Shown here: in pieces, positions 55,284 through 64,000 of the stretch
How positions within the stretch are numbered: position 1 is the stretch's first letter
Layout: each line of letters starts with the position of its first letter
DNA from: CAYURR01 sp964446745
GTDB lineage: Bacteria; Bacillota; Clostridia; Lachnospirales; WQUN01
Length of the DNA: 64,000 nt
Reading direction: 5' to 3'
NCBI GenBank assembly: GCA_964446745.1
Contig: CAYURR010000001.1
Span: forward strand, 12,818 to 76,817
The notes under the pieces: generated by a model
Seen by the model: only the letters and a program-made list of their open reading frames with translations
Told to the model about the DNA's origin: nothing
Database searches by the model: none
Translations under genes and position numbers: made by a program

Positions 55284-56222
55284 TTAAATTCTACTTAGTA
55301 AGTCAATCTTAGTTTGCCCTTTTGTATCGTTCTGTAATACCTCTATCCCCATAAACTTCGCATAATTCACCGTCACGCCATCATCAAGATCAAGCTCAAT
55401 GGTCTGGTGAGCAATGTGTGCAAGTGCAGGGTCATATGCACGACATTCGGCAAGCTGCTTTTCTATTTTCTCAATTTGCTTTCGGTATTCTGCTTTTTCT
55501 CTTGCGTTCTCCGTCATACCCGACAGCATATCCAATCGCTTGATTTCTGCATCATACTTCCGTTGCAGTACATGCAGATAATCGGTACGCACTCTTGCGA
55601 CGGTGAATTTGTCGTAGCGGTGCAAATATATAAGACACCTAAAGCCGCCTTGTTTGCCGCTGTCAAACTGCCAATAAATCGGCTTTTTCTGATATGTTTT
55701 AACGTGGTCTTTATAAAAATCATTTATGAAATATCTGCGAATACGTTCTCTTGCTGTGCCGGTTACGTTGGGATATAGAGCATTTGCGATAAAGTCAAGA
55801 TTTTCCCCCAAAGTCTGTTCACCATAAACCACTTTAATAAACTCTACAAAGCGTGCCACAATGTCATCTTCGAAATACTCGTTGTCGGTTATAGGGAGGA
55901 TGTTATTTTCATCCGGTATAAAAGTCTTGTATTTGCTCTTGTCCCAAGCACCACCGGCATAGGCAAGCCCTTCAACATCAAGGGAATATCGCCCGAAAAT
56001 ACATCCAACCGCATAAGATATTAAGCTTTTGATGTCACGCACAAGATCAGCTTTGCGTATGGTTACATCTTTGTCCTCAACCTCCGGGGTTAGCTCGTCT
56101 TGCAAGCCATAGATTTCTATGAATATACGGTTGAGTTCTTCTTCATTGGCTTTGAGTGTGGCAAAACGTTGATTACAATCGCTTTCCCACAACTTATACT
56201 TATCAGATATGAGGCGGTTCAC
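55284..56222 (-). CDS. pglX: C-terminal segment of BREX methyltransferase PglX (separate gene)
   Basis: 312 aa. [20 protein letters not shown], the [20 protein letters not shown] block, CIFGRYSLD and the late [20 protein letters not shown] with ARVRTDYLH belong to the C-terminal third of type 1 PglX, normally one protein of about 1150-1250 aa. Here this part begins with GTG 56222, overlapping the HEPN stop by 4 bases, and has no methyltransferase motifs. Together with the 855-aa N-terminal gene it adds up to one full PglX with little or no sequence lost. It presumably associates with the N-terminal part to recognise the BREX target site. Confidence 0.88.
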   Translation of the reverse strand: MNRLISDKYKLWESDCNQRFATLKANEEELNRIFIEIYGLQDELTPEVEDKDVTIRKADLVRDIKSLISYAVGCIFGRYSLDVEGLAYAGGAWDKSKYKTFIPDENNILPITDNEYFEDDIVARFVEFIKVVYGEQTLGENLDFIANALYPNVTGTARERIRRYFINDFYKDHVKTYQKKPIYWQFDSGKQGGFRCLIYLHRYDKFTVARVRTDYLHVLQRKYDAEIKRLDMLSGMTENAREKAEYRKQIEKIEKQLAECRAYDPALAHIAHQTIELDLDDGVTVNYAKFMGIEVLQNDTKGQTKIDLLSRI

Positions 56223-56620
56223 AATAACTCTCCAATCCTTTCAGCGACATATTCAATCACAGTATTTGCCGTTGCAAATACTTCTTTAGCTCTGCTTACA
56301 GAAGGTTCATCATAAAACGGATAGCGTACATCTACACCATATTCTGAAATGCCCTCTAAGTCAATTTTAGCTATCTCGGCATCATAGGGTTTGAGCATTT
56401 CTATTAGTTTGTCAAGATTATGAGTTTTTCCGAATATTACATCGTAATATGTTAGGTATGCCTTTAAATATTTTTCAATACACTGTTGTCCATGAAAGCA
56501 TATAGATTTTGTCAAAATATCGCTTTCGTTATCTTCATCTAAAAGCTTTTTCATAACCTTGTAGTCCATGTCACCAACCTTATACCATTCCAGTATTACT
56601 TCTGATTTTGCAGAAATCAT
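56219..56620 (-). CDS. HEPN-domain protein, partner of the adjacent nucleotidyltransferase
   Basis: 133 aa, all-helical HEPN fold: [16 protein letters not shown] near residue 41, [13 protein letters not shown] near 65 and [13 protein letters not shown] near 94 are typical blocks. A canonical R-x4-6-H RNase motif is not evident (Arg-99 is not followed by a suitable His), so RNase activity is uncertain. Its start overlaps the MNT gene by 4 bases and its stop overlaps pglX-C by 4 bases. HEPN/MNT pairs act as toxin-antitoxin modules in which the MNT protein adenylylates the HEPN toxin. Confidence 0.88.
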   Translation of the reverse strand: MISAKSEVILEWYKVGDMDYKVMKKLLDEDNESDILTKSICFHGQQCIEKYLKAYLTYYDVIFGKTHNLDKLIEMLKPYDAEIAKIDLEGISEYGVDVRYPFYDEPSVSRAKEVFATANTVIEYVAERIGELL

Positions 56621-56934
56621 ATAACCATGCCTTCCCTCTTTATTGTGGCTTCAAATGCACTAACCACACCGCTAAACCTATCAAACCTGTACTTACTACG
56701 CATGATTATATCCGTATCCAAATTATAGTTTGTTATAAACATTTTTCGCATCTTGCCCCTTAGTGACAATGCTTGCTCGCTTTTAATTTCATCTTTTGTA
56801 ACGACACAAATGTCCGTGTCGCTATCACTTGTTGCATCTCCTCGTGCTTGGGAGCCAAATACAATGATGCTCTCTACGTCATTTTTCGATATTACACTGT
56901 ACACAACGTTCTTTATTATTTCTCTATCAATCAT
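56617..56934 (-). CDS. MNT-type minimal nucleotidyltransferase (antitoxin-like)
   Basis: 105 aa. The catalytic signature Gly-Ser-x10-Asp-x-Asp is present as FGSQARGDATSDSDTDICVV (Gly-27, Ser-28, Asp-39, Asp-41), so the enzyme looks active. It starts 12 bases after the pglX-N stop, using an AAAGGAG site that overlaps that stop. Typical MNT antitoxins transfer AMP to a HEPN partner, and the HEPN gene is coupled directly downstream. Its position, dividing the methyltransferase gene, is the unusual part. Confidence 0.9.
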   Translation of the reverse strand: MIDREIIKNVVYSVISKNDVESIIVFGSQARGDATSDSDTDICVVTKDEIKSEQALSLRGKMRKMFITNYNLDTDIIMRSKYRFDRFSGVVSAFEATIKREGMVI

Positions 56935-56946
56935 GTTTTGCTCCTT

Positions 56947-59514
56947 TCAAATAAGGGGATGCCGCTTGAAATCCCAACTTGTTTCAAAACTGTCCCAGTC
57001 GGTTTTGGAAATGGTGATGTTTTGTTCCACAAGTTTAATTAAATTTTCCGGAAAATCACTATTTTTTAGTGGCAATTCAAGAACTTCTCCTACATTCAAT
57101 TGCAAAGTAGGATTTAACGCATTTAATAAGTAATCGCTTGGTTTTGAATTCAAAAATCCTAAAGTTTGTAAAATAATAGTATAATTTTCACTAATAATTG
57201 TTGGTGAACTTGAAGAAAGAGAAGTGCCAGCTTCTTTTATTCTAAATGCATTTTTGTTTCCTGAAACTCCGTTCCAAGTTATACCAATGCATTCACAACT
57301 TTTTTGAGGAAGTAATCCTCCGTGTTTTGCATATTCAACTTTTGCAAAATTTGACCAATCAACGACATTAGTTTTATTTCCATACCATTTTCTTGTGTTA
57401 CCTCCATTTGCATAAGGTAACCAATGCTTTTTATTAATATCGCATTCCCACCAAATGCGTACAAATCTCTCATTGTTATGAGTTTTGTTTCTGCCTGCCG
57501 ACACAAAAAAATTCTCTATTAAAGTGGATTCGAAAATTTGACTTCTGCTTATCCAAAAAGCAAAACGGCTACTAGGTATTATTTTCATATTTTCCTTTTT
57601 TGTTATATATCTACCGCTACCATTTAAAAACGCCGTTTCCTTTTCCTTTTGGCTACTATAATCCACAAGCCGAGCAAAAGTAGCCTTGTAATCCACAACA
57701 TTGCTATTACGCAACACAAATGCGGTTGTTTGAACAACCTCGCCGCCAATTTCCTCAAAGGCTCTTGCTCCAAGGTGTGCCATATTTACAATATCTTTCA
57801 ACAAAAGCTTCGTTCGTAGCTTCACATAACTTGATAAAAACATCCAAGCGTGTTGGGTAATCATCGCTTGATATCCGTTGGGTTTTAACATCTCACCGCA
57901 TTTCTCAATAAAAACGGCAAACAAATCGCTCTTGCTGTCGGGATAATTCTTCTTCACATATTCAGACAGCTTGGCTCCCATACCGCTACCGCCCATATAT
58001 GGAGGATTTGTAATAACCACATCATATTTCTGCGATAAAACAATAGCCTTTTTAACTATATCTGGAATAGCTTTTTCCATAGCAGCAAACCACAGCGTCA
58101 AATTGAAGTTACTTGCAGTAGCATCGGCATAATTATTCCACGCTTGTAAGAGGCCAACATAATGGCGATTTTCCAATTTAATGAGAGAACCATATTCGTC
58201 AATGTTTTGAAATACCTTTATTAAGTAGTTAAGTGATTCTTGATGGGTGGTTCCAAATGTTTTATCTAACATAAAATCGTCCATGCTTAGTTTATATATA
58301 GCAATTTCGGAGTCTCTTGTTAAAACGTATACTTGCGGTTGTGGAACAGTGGTTTGACGAAAAAAACGGCGATTGTAACTCCTTGCTTTCATCATCAGCG
58401 CAAAGTATGCAAGCTGTCCGGCTCTGGCGTCGATATCAAGACCAAACAGGTTGTTTTCAAGTATTAGGTTCGGTATCTCCCTTGCGGTATAGCCAAGCTT
58501 TTCATAAATCTGATATAGCACATCAAATGCGTAAACCAAAATATGACCGCTACCCATACATGGGTCTACGACCTTGACATTCTTGATGTCAAAATCTTTT
58601 TTATTTGCATTGATTATAGAAAGCTGCTGTTTAACCTCATTTGTCTGCTCCGCTTCCTCTATATAGTATTTCCAATTCATCTCTATGGGGTCTATGTCGA
58701 GCTTTTCTACCGCCAAGCGGCCAAGTGAGTTTTCCACCATATATTTGACAATCCAATCGGGAGTAAATAGCTGTGTAGCCGCCGGAATATTCTCCTTGGT
58801 AATCTTAATATTCTTCTTAAGTCCTGCAAAGACTTCGTCTTTTTTTTCGGAAATGTAAAACTGATATAGCCAACCGATAATCTCCACTTGTTCTTTGAAA
58901 TCCGCTTCGGATATGCTATGTACCAAGTCATAAACGATATTTCCTTCACGCAAATAAAGTCTATCCGGGAGCAGAAGTTCAGTATAATCGGCAATTTTCT
59001 CAAACATTCTCGGCATAATGTCTGCAAGTGCGTTGCATTGTGCAATCAGTATGTAGCGATATAGCTTTTCGGTATCGTTTGACAATGCTGCCACAGTTTG
59101 CATATTAACAAAATTAAGGCTTTCAACTTCACGGATACAATCCGGCTCTACACGATCCGGATTTGTACTCGACACGATCCGGATATTTGACGGTAAAAAA
59201 CCATTAAGTTCCATAAATCGCAGAGCAATCAAGCGGTTAAACCAAGTGTAAGCAACCTCCTCGATGACTTGTGCGTAGCCGTGCTTGTAGCCATTACCAT
59301 CGGCAAGTAGATTTATTTTGTCGATGAGCTTTTTGCGTCCCGCAAGTTCCTCTTTGGAATAGGATTGCTCATTATATATAAAGCCCCCCTGTACCTCATA
59401 AACAGGTACAGATCTATCTTCAAAAATACCGATGTCATATGCTTTTTGAGTAATGGCGGTTTTAAGGTTCTTTCGGGCGGTTATTGCGAAGTTTTTAATT
59501 GCGGTTTTATCCAT
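56947..59514 (-). CDS. pglX: N-terminal segment of BREX adenine methyltransferase PglX (separate gene)
   Basis: 855 aa. It starts with the usual PglX N terminus (MDKTAIKNFAITARKNLKTA). It contains the SAM site DPCMGSGHILVYAFD near residue 316 and the catalytic TNPPYMGGSG near 500, so the adenine methyltransferase is complete. It ends at WDSFETSWDFKRHPLI, exactly where other PglX proteins continue into the [11 protein letters not shown] region, which here lies in a separate gene two genes downstream. PglX methylates the BREX site in host DNA. A split form would need the two chains to assemble. Confidence 0.93.
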   Translation of the reverse strand: MDKTAIKNFAITARKNLKTAITQKAYDIGIFEDRSVPVYEVQGGFIYNEQSYSKEELAGRKKLIDKINLLADGNGYKHGYAQVIEEVAYTWFNRLIALRFMELNGFLPSNIRIVSSTNPDRVEPDCIREVESLNFVNMQTVAALSNDTEKLYRYILIAQCNALADIMPRMFEKIADYTELLLPDRLYLREGNIVYDLVHSISEADFKEQVEIIGWLYQFYISEKKDEVFAGLKKNIKITKENIPAATQLFTPDWIVKYMVENSLGRLAVEKLDIDPIEMNWKYYIEEAEQTNEVKQQLSIINANKKDFDIKNVKVVDPCMGSGHILVYAFDVLYQIYEKLGYTAREIPNLILENNLFGLDIDARAGQLAYFALMMKARSYNRRFFRQTTVPQPQVYVLTRDSEIAIYKLSMDDFMLDKTFGTTHQESLNYLIKVFQNIDEYGSLIKLENRHYVGLLQAWNNYADATASNFNLTLWFAAMEKAIPDIVKKAIVLSQKYDVVITNPPYMGGSGMGAKLSEYVKKNYPDSKSDLFAVFIEKCGEMLKPNGYQAMITQHAWMFLSSYVKLRTKLLLKDIVNMAHLGARAFEEIGGEVVQTTAFVLRNSNVVDYKATFARLVDYSSQKEKETAFLNGSGRYITKKENMKIIPSSRFAFWISRSQIFESTLIENFFVSAGRNKTHNNERFVRIWWECDINKKHWLPYANGGNTRKWYGNKTNVVDWSNFAKVEYAKHGGLLPQKSCECIGITWNGVSGNKNAFRIKEAGTSLSSSSPTIISENYTIILQTLGFLNSKPSDYLLNALNPTLQLNVGEVLELPLKNSDFPENLIKLVEQNITISKTDWDSFETSWDFKRHPLI

Positions 59515-59529
59515 GTACTATCCATCTCC

Positions 59530-60564
59530 TTATTTTGAGTAGTATTTATCAATAAACGATACACTACTACTTTTAATGGATTTTAGGAATTTATAGCTAT
59601 TTTCGTCAAACAATAATATTTCTGCGTCAGGTACATCAAGGCTCATTAGTATTAGCATGTCACAAATATCATTTTTCAGAAACTTATTTCCATTCTGGCA
59701 TATTCTGTCATATAACATAATAAAGTACTCAACATAAATAGGGCTTATATTGTGATCGTATAGATTCATTGAAAGCAATTCCCTAATTTCTTCTCTAATA
59801 AGACATTGTTGCGAATCAGGAATTCTACTCTCTAACCACTGGATCATTAAAGATGGTTGTACTTTATTTACCTCAATTTTTTTATTAAGCTTTTTAGCCA
59901 TCTTTGCATCAATATTTGAAAAAAAACAAGGATTAGCCTCTTCCAGTAAAGAAACCCAGTTATCAAACAGATAATTTAACCTATAGTCGAAAATACTTTT
60001 ACAAAAGTCATGTTCTTGATTTTTTTTATATGCTTCATATAACATATTCTTTTCCGTATTATCAAAAAGAACATCTTTTTGAATTAAAATGAATTCCTTA
60101 TAAAACCGTAATAAACGGCATTTTCTTTCTTCTTCTGTTTCGAATATCCATATTAAAATTGTAGCAATGGTAATCTCAATCATTGCTATAAACATATTCA
60201 TAAACTCCATTTCAACAGTAGCTTTAACACTCATTATCACATCAATTTGTTTTTTGAAGTGATCTAAATTTGCTCTAATAACATTTTTATCAGTTAAGTT
60301 GAACATGTCTAACTCATATGGAAAAACCATATATTTCGATTGAGTTTTTTTAAACCGATTATCTCCGATTACTGATAGCACATCAATCAACTTTTCATCG
60401 TTATTTCTGTAACGAACAAGTATTTCTGCAATTACAGCGGATGATAGGTATATTATTTCTGATGAATTAATTAAGCTTATAAGCTCATTATGATTAACTT
60501 TTTCATTTCTGGTATATCCTAAAACTTCATACAAAACATTAGTATCTATGAATAATTTATTCAT
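59530..60564 (-). CDS. PIN-like nuclease with large helical insert
   Basis: 344 aa. The ends look like one PIN domain: LFIDTNVLYEV at the N terminus (Asp-7, Asn-9), SSAVIAEIL (Glu-47), and NDICDMLILMSL with ILLFDENSYKFLKS at the C terminus (Asp-299, Asp-302, Asp-320). Between them about 200 residues form a mostly helical insert with a very hydrophobic segment near 125-140 (MFIAMIEITIATILIWIF). PIN domains are metal-dependent RNases, often toxins. I see no antitoxin beside it. It lies between brxC and pglX-N, 16 bases before the latter, hence probably in the BREX transcript. Confidence 0.65.
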   Translation of the reverse strand: MNKLFIDTNVLYEVLGYTRNEKVNHNELISLINSSEIIYLSSAVIAEILVRYRNNDEKLIDVLSVIGDNRFKKTQSKYMVFPYELDMFNLTDKNVIRANLDHFKKQIDVIMSVKATVEMEFMNMFIAMIEITIATILIWIFETEEERKCRLLRFYKEFILIQKDVLFDNTEKNMLYEAYKKNQEHDFCKSIFDYRLNYLFDNWVSLLEEANPCFFSNIDAKMAKKLNKKIEVNKVQPSLMIQWLESRIPDSQQCLIREEIRELLSMNLYDHNISPIYVEYFIMLYDRICQNGNKFLKNDICDMLILMSLDVPDAEILLFDENSYKFLKSIKSSSVSFIDKYYSK

Positions 60565-60649
60565 TCCTCACACCAACCTTTCATGATCCTCATTCAATGG
60601 TAAACTTCCCATTTTAATTAACCTCTTATTACCCACAGGAGCGAACTCA

Positions 60650-61246
60650 TCATTTTTTACATACAGCTTTGTCAACTTGCTTTTTTAAGCATTCCATTGC
60701 ACCTTTATAGCTTCCACCTGTGCCATCACTACAGGACACAACAACGGCATAATAACTACTTGCGTATATAAACATATTACGCTCAAGAGCATTATACCCT
60801 CTAAAAGACATCTCCAGGTGAAAAGCAGACAATACAAGCATTTTGTCCCATAAAATATACTCTTTTGAGTGTTGACTATTTCGCAATGAAATCTATACCC
60901 CTTGCACCTCCGGAAACCACGGTTACTCAGTTTTGAGCAATATTTTTGCGTGTTTCTTAGCATATTCGCTTTCTTTGTTAGTGTCTTCACGGGAACCAGT
61001 AATGGCTACTGTGTCCGTTTCAAGAATACGCATTTCACCACAGAAGTAAAATATATCCGGAGCTTTTCTGCTCATCACTTTTTTAGTTTCGCCGGATAGT
61101 TGTCCTGTGTTCGTGTAGTTATCTTCTATCTTGCTCCAAGCTGACGTAGTGAACGGCTTGACCAGCGTCTTTTCATCATCGGGATCATATCCGAGATTGG
61201 AGCATAACACGATTTGGGCTAAATTATCTTTGGTCGATACCGTCAC
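60650..61246 (-). pseudogene. broken DprA/SLOG-like gene
   Basis: Three reading frames together give a DprA-type Rossmann protein. The first (start GTG 61246 or 61255 to a stop at 60923) ends DTVAITGSREDTNKESEYAK. The second, short, encodes VVSGGARGIDFIA (about 60920-60875). The third, ending at 60650, has GYNALERNMFIYASSYYAVV and GGSYKGAMECLKK. These are the consecutive nucleotide- or DNA-binding blocks of DprA/Smf. Two frame changes and a shortened middle part show decay. It immediately follows brxC on the same strand, so it was probably once a working member of the BREX operon. Confidence 0.75.
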
Positions 61247-61257
61247 TAAAATCACCT

Positions 61258-64000
61258 CTAAACAATCTTTATAACTGTATTTTCTTCAAGCTGTGCAACC
61301 AGCTTGTCTTTAAGCTCGGCAAGCAGTCTGTCTATGTCATCGCTTGTAGATACTTGACTCGTACCGGAAAACAGAGTTTTTACACTAACAGTCTTTGTTT
61401 TACGAATGGGTGATATAACAACATGTCTACGGTGTTCTTCAGCTATAAACTCTTCAATAAATCGTAGTTTAAGCCTGTCGCTTTCAGTGCGCATGGCAAT
61501 CGCTTCATAAATGTTGTTTGCTCTTGATAAGCGATCAAGTAAGCTATTAAATTCTCTATTTACTCGTTCGGAGAACTTATCGGCGAGGTTTCTGCTCTGC
61601 ATATCTGCTCTGACCGTATCACGATCGGATTCGATATCCCTTTGAATAGGTTCACATTCTGCTTCAAGCAAATCGCCAAACCGTTTAATAAAATTGTCGA
61701 TTAGTTCCGGGAGCTTATGAATTTCCGAATAGGGGGAAGCCAAACCTACAATTTTTTCAATGTCCTTAACGATGCTAATCGTTTCTGCATCCAATACATA
61801 GGAGCGGTTTCCTTCATATATATCTAACTTGTTTATTGCTTGGTCGAATATCTTACGTTGATTTTTAAAGAACTTTCGAATATCTGTAACATCTTCCTCA
61901 TAATCAAGAAACAAATCCTTTTCGGTGTTCAAGAAATCAAAGAAACCTTTAATATCTTTAATCTTGATAGCATCTTCAAAGAGTTTTTTACCGGATTCAA
62001 GAACAGCCTTGCCGGGATACTTGCCACGGCTATATTCTGACAACAAATCTTTGATGTTGCCATCCCGCTGATATAGTTCGGAATTCGCCAATTCCTTAAA
62101 CCGTGCCATCACACCATCCTCATCAGAGGGCATATCGGCTGTAGTAAAAAGTTCTTTTGCAAGGCTTTTTGCATTAGCCAACAATGCAGGTGGGATTTTT
62201 ACACGGACTTTAATCAGCACCCTGTCTAAATAGTCACGCTTGGTGACATAATCAATAACGCCCATATCTACAGTGGCAATACTCTCTCCGGCAAGTTCTA
62301 ATCTTATTTCCTGTTTCTTAAAGAGTGTCAGAAGCAATCCGGCGGTATCCATATCATTCCAACCATATGGAATTTTACCGAAAACCTCCATAAGAGTTTT
62401 TACAGTAGTTTGCAGGTTTTTATAGGAACTTCTTGTAATTACATCCGTCAATTCCTCTATCGCTAACCGATTAGGGGTATGGACAGTTCCGTCAAGTGTT
62501 ATTTGTGCTTCATTGTCTGTTAAAACCTTTCGGAGATCATCAGATGTAAAAAACGGCTTAGTAATGTAGCTTTGTTTGGTGTAAATGCTTTCGACAAGCG
62601 CACGGAATGCATCGTTTATACGTTCTGTTGGCGCTTTTTCTTTTATATCAAGCTTATTTTGACTTACATATATATCTGCTTTTTTAAGAGCTTCAACAAT
62701 TAAGCTCCTGCACCGATCCCTGCGTTGTTTGGCTTCACGTACTTTTGTGGACTTAATATCCTCAACCACATCTGTAGATGTTTTGCCGGATGTTTTACGG
62801 ATAAAGGCATCAATTTGTAAAACTTGTTCCATTTCTTCAATGAAAGACATATCGGTAGGAAGTGCGACAATGACATTACGCTCCCTGAGCGACATGGATT
62901 TTAATTCTTGTTCGCTACGCAACAAAAAATAAGGGGTAATAATACGAATACCAATTTCCTCTTTTTGGTTGCCTCTTGCCCTATCGTCTATGATGGAATT
63001 AAAAGCATAGTCATAACGTTCATTGTATCTATATTTCTTATTTAATCCGAATAGCGTGGCGAATATTTCATCGCCGATTTTATCGAGGATTTCGCTTGTA
63101 TCAATCTTGATTTCTCGGATTTCACGATTGATATCTTGTTCTTCATTCGTAAGGAAAATATACTCCGAACCATTTTTTGTTATAAGCTTCTCTGATTCTA
63201 AACGGCGTAAAGATGCATCTACTCTCTTGGCGGTAGTAATCTTATCCTCATCAATATTTTGCAGCATGATGGTTGTTATGTTTTCGATATTTGCCGGAAG
63301 AACATTGTCAATATATTTTATCATAAACAACACTTTGAGAACGTCCACATCCCCGGGAAACAAGTTATGATTTGCTTCTGCATGGATAATAACCGTTCTG
63401 ATGTTATGGTCTAAAAATGTCTCGATCGTATTATAAAAGGCATCAAATGGTATCAGGGTGCCATCCTCAAATGAACCAAAGCCTATTGCCGCTTCTTGGA
63501 ACGCATTTAATAAGGAGCGTTCTCCTTCCGACAAGTGCTTTCCGGATGCACCATGGGTTCTTATTCCTGTAAATACTGCTTGTAGAAGATTAAACTGGTA
63601 TGGAATAAATGGATATACATCAACAAATTCCTGTTCATTGGCGTACAATTTCTTTTCGGGTGTATCTTGCGAAAAAGTAATTAAATTCTTTAATATAGCA
63701 TTTTTTTCTGCATAAATAAGCCTTAACTTTTCTGCTGCCATATCGGTTTTAGCAAGTAATCTTTTTTTGATAACCTCATCCACGTTAGCACTGGATAACG
63801 ACAGCCGTGTATCAAATCGACCGATAATTTTTGAGAAGTTATCTCTATTAACCTTTGTTATAGAGTCTATGTCCTGCTGGCTTGTAGCAATAACCCAAGC
63901 ACGGCCGCCGCATTCTGTTCCCAGATTCTCAACAACTGTTTGCAAATTGAGCATTAAATTATCGTCTGAGCCTATGTACTGCCCAATTTCATCACACAGG
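61258..64000 (-). CDS. brxC: BREX ATPase BrxC (PglY-like), partial at window edge
   Basis: At least 913 aa are visible; the gene runs beyond the right edge, so the N terminus with the Walker A motif is missing. The first residues inside the window read LCDEIGQYIGSDDNLMLNLQ, the Walker B-like DEIGQYI of BrxC, followed by ENLGTECGGRAWVIATSQQD (sensor region). The remainder is the long helical C-terminal part (FFDFLNTEKDLFLDYEEDV and neighbours) ending at 61258. BrxC is an essential BREX ATPase. brxA and brxB are expected just outside the window on this strand. Confidence 0.93.
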   Translation of the reverse strand, partial: LCDEIGQYIGSDDNLMLNLQTVVENLGTECGGRAWVIATSQQDIDSITKVNRDNFSKIIGRFDTRLSLSSANVDEVIKKRLLAKTDMAAEKLRLIYAEKNAILKNLITFSQDTPEKKLYANEQEFVDVYPFIPYQFNLLQAVFTGIRTHGASGKHLSEGERSLLNAFQEAAIGFGSFEDGTLIPFDAFYNTIETFLDHNIRTVIIHAEANHNLFPGDVDVLKVLFMIKYIDNVLPANIENITTIMLQNIDEDKITTAKRVDASLRRLESEKLITKNGSEYIFLTNEEQDINREIREIKIDTSEILDKIGDEIFATLFGLNKKYRYNERYDYAFNSIIDDRARGNQKEEIGIRIITPYFLLRSEQELKSMSLRERNVIVALPTDMSFIEEMEQVLQIDAFIRKTSGKTSTDVVEDIKSTKVREAKQRRDRCRSLIVEALKKADIYVSQNKLDIKEKAPTERINDAFRALVESIYTKQSYITKPFFTSDDLRKVLTDNEAQITLDGTVHTPNRLAIEELTDVITRSSYKNLQTTVKTLMEVFGKIPYGWNDMDTAGLLLTLFKKQEIRLELAGESIATVDMGVIDYVTKRDYLDRVLIKVRVKIPPALLANAKSLAKELFTTADMPSDEDGVMARFKELANSELYQRDGNIKDLLSEYSRGKYPGKAVLESGKKLFEDAIKIKDIKGFFDFLNTEKDLFLDYEEDVTDIRKFFKNQRKIFDQAINKLDIYEGNRSYVLDAETISIVKDIEKIVGLASPYSEIHKLPELIDNFIKRFGDLLEAECEPIQRDIESDRDTVRADMQSRNLADKFSERVNREFNSLLDRLSRANNIYEAIAMRTESDRLKLRFIEEFIAEEHRRHVVISPIRKTKTVSVKTLFSGTSQVSTSDDIDRLLAELKDKLVAQLEENTVIKIV

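Noticed and set aside
55284..56222. Considered as an independent hypothetical protein
   Set aside because: Its sequence blocks match the C-terminal third of PglX and it begins where the upstream PglX part ends.
1..64000. tRNA or rRNA genes, transposases, integrases, attachment sites and CRISPR arrays
   Set aside because: None was seen. The intergenic gaps are mostly too short, and no recombinase-like protein is encoded despite two apparent defence islands.

Overview
The window looks like a chromosomal segment of an anaerobic Clostridia-type Bacillota. The reasons are the strong GGAGG-type ribosome binding sites, sigma-A promoters of TTGACA-17-TAATAT form, a type III glutamine synthetase, an archaeal-type split glutamate synthase carrying a ferredoxin domain, LL-diaminopimelate aminotransferase (DapL), PlsY, and an ANTAR-domain regulator. 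I cannot name a genus from sequence alone.

Layout. (1) 44-2861, minus strand: a small cell-wall-type operon (NamZ/DUF1343 exo-muramidase, double-GNAT acetyltransferase, PIG-L/LmbE deacetylase). (2) 3037-5583, plus: a UroD-family methyltransferase coupled to an M24-fold protein that appears to have lost its metal ligands. (3) 5580-7685, minus: glnN, divergent from (4) 7981-25594, plus: a long run of nitrogen, nucleotide and diaminopimelate genes. These are split glutamate synthase, purB, purA, the GXGXG subunit, glnA, an ANTAR regulator, carA, a carB::dapF fusion, guaA, pyrG and dapL. Both divergent nitrogen transcripts start with a leader holding an intrinsic-terminator-like hairpin, and the operon encodes an ANTAR protein, a family known to act by antitermination. 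(5) 25645-26992: an ECF sigma factor with a tiny membrane partner, then plsY. (6) 27597-36552: a type I restriction-modification system with three unrecognised small genes, followed by a DUF262/DUF1524 nuclease of the GmrSD type. (7) 36603-38792: an SDR, SfsA and a nitroreductase. (8) 38803-45379, minus: MATE transporter and a glucuronate catabolism operon (uxaC, uxuA, SDR reductase) with a Gfo/Idh dehydrogenase and a SIS isomerase upstream. (9) 45405-64000, minus: a type 1 BREX phage-defence locus, cut by the right window edge inside brxC.

The BREX locus is the standout. On the minus strand it reads brxC (partial), a broken DprA/SLOG-like gene, a PIN-like nuclease with a large insert, the N-terminal part of pglX, an MNT nucleotidyltransferase, a HEPN protein, the C-terminal part of pglX, an AAA/SMC-type ATPase, a PD-(D/E)XK-like nuclease, an HD plus HSP90-type ATPase protein, pglZ and brxL. 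The methyltransferase gene pglX is cleanly divided into two open frames by a HEPN/MNT toxin-antitoxin-like pair, with 4-bp coupled overlaps. Several extra defence-like modules are packed into the same operon. Regions 6 and 9 are visibly more AT-rich than the metabolic genes, consistent with horizontally acquired defence islands on either side of the sugar-acid genes. No tRNA, rRNA, CRISPR array, transposase or integrase was recognised.
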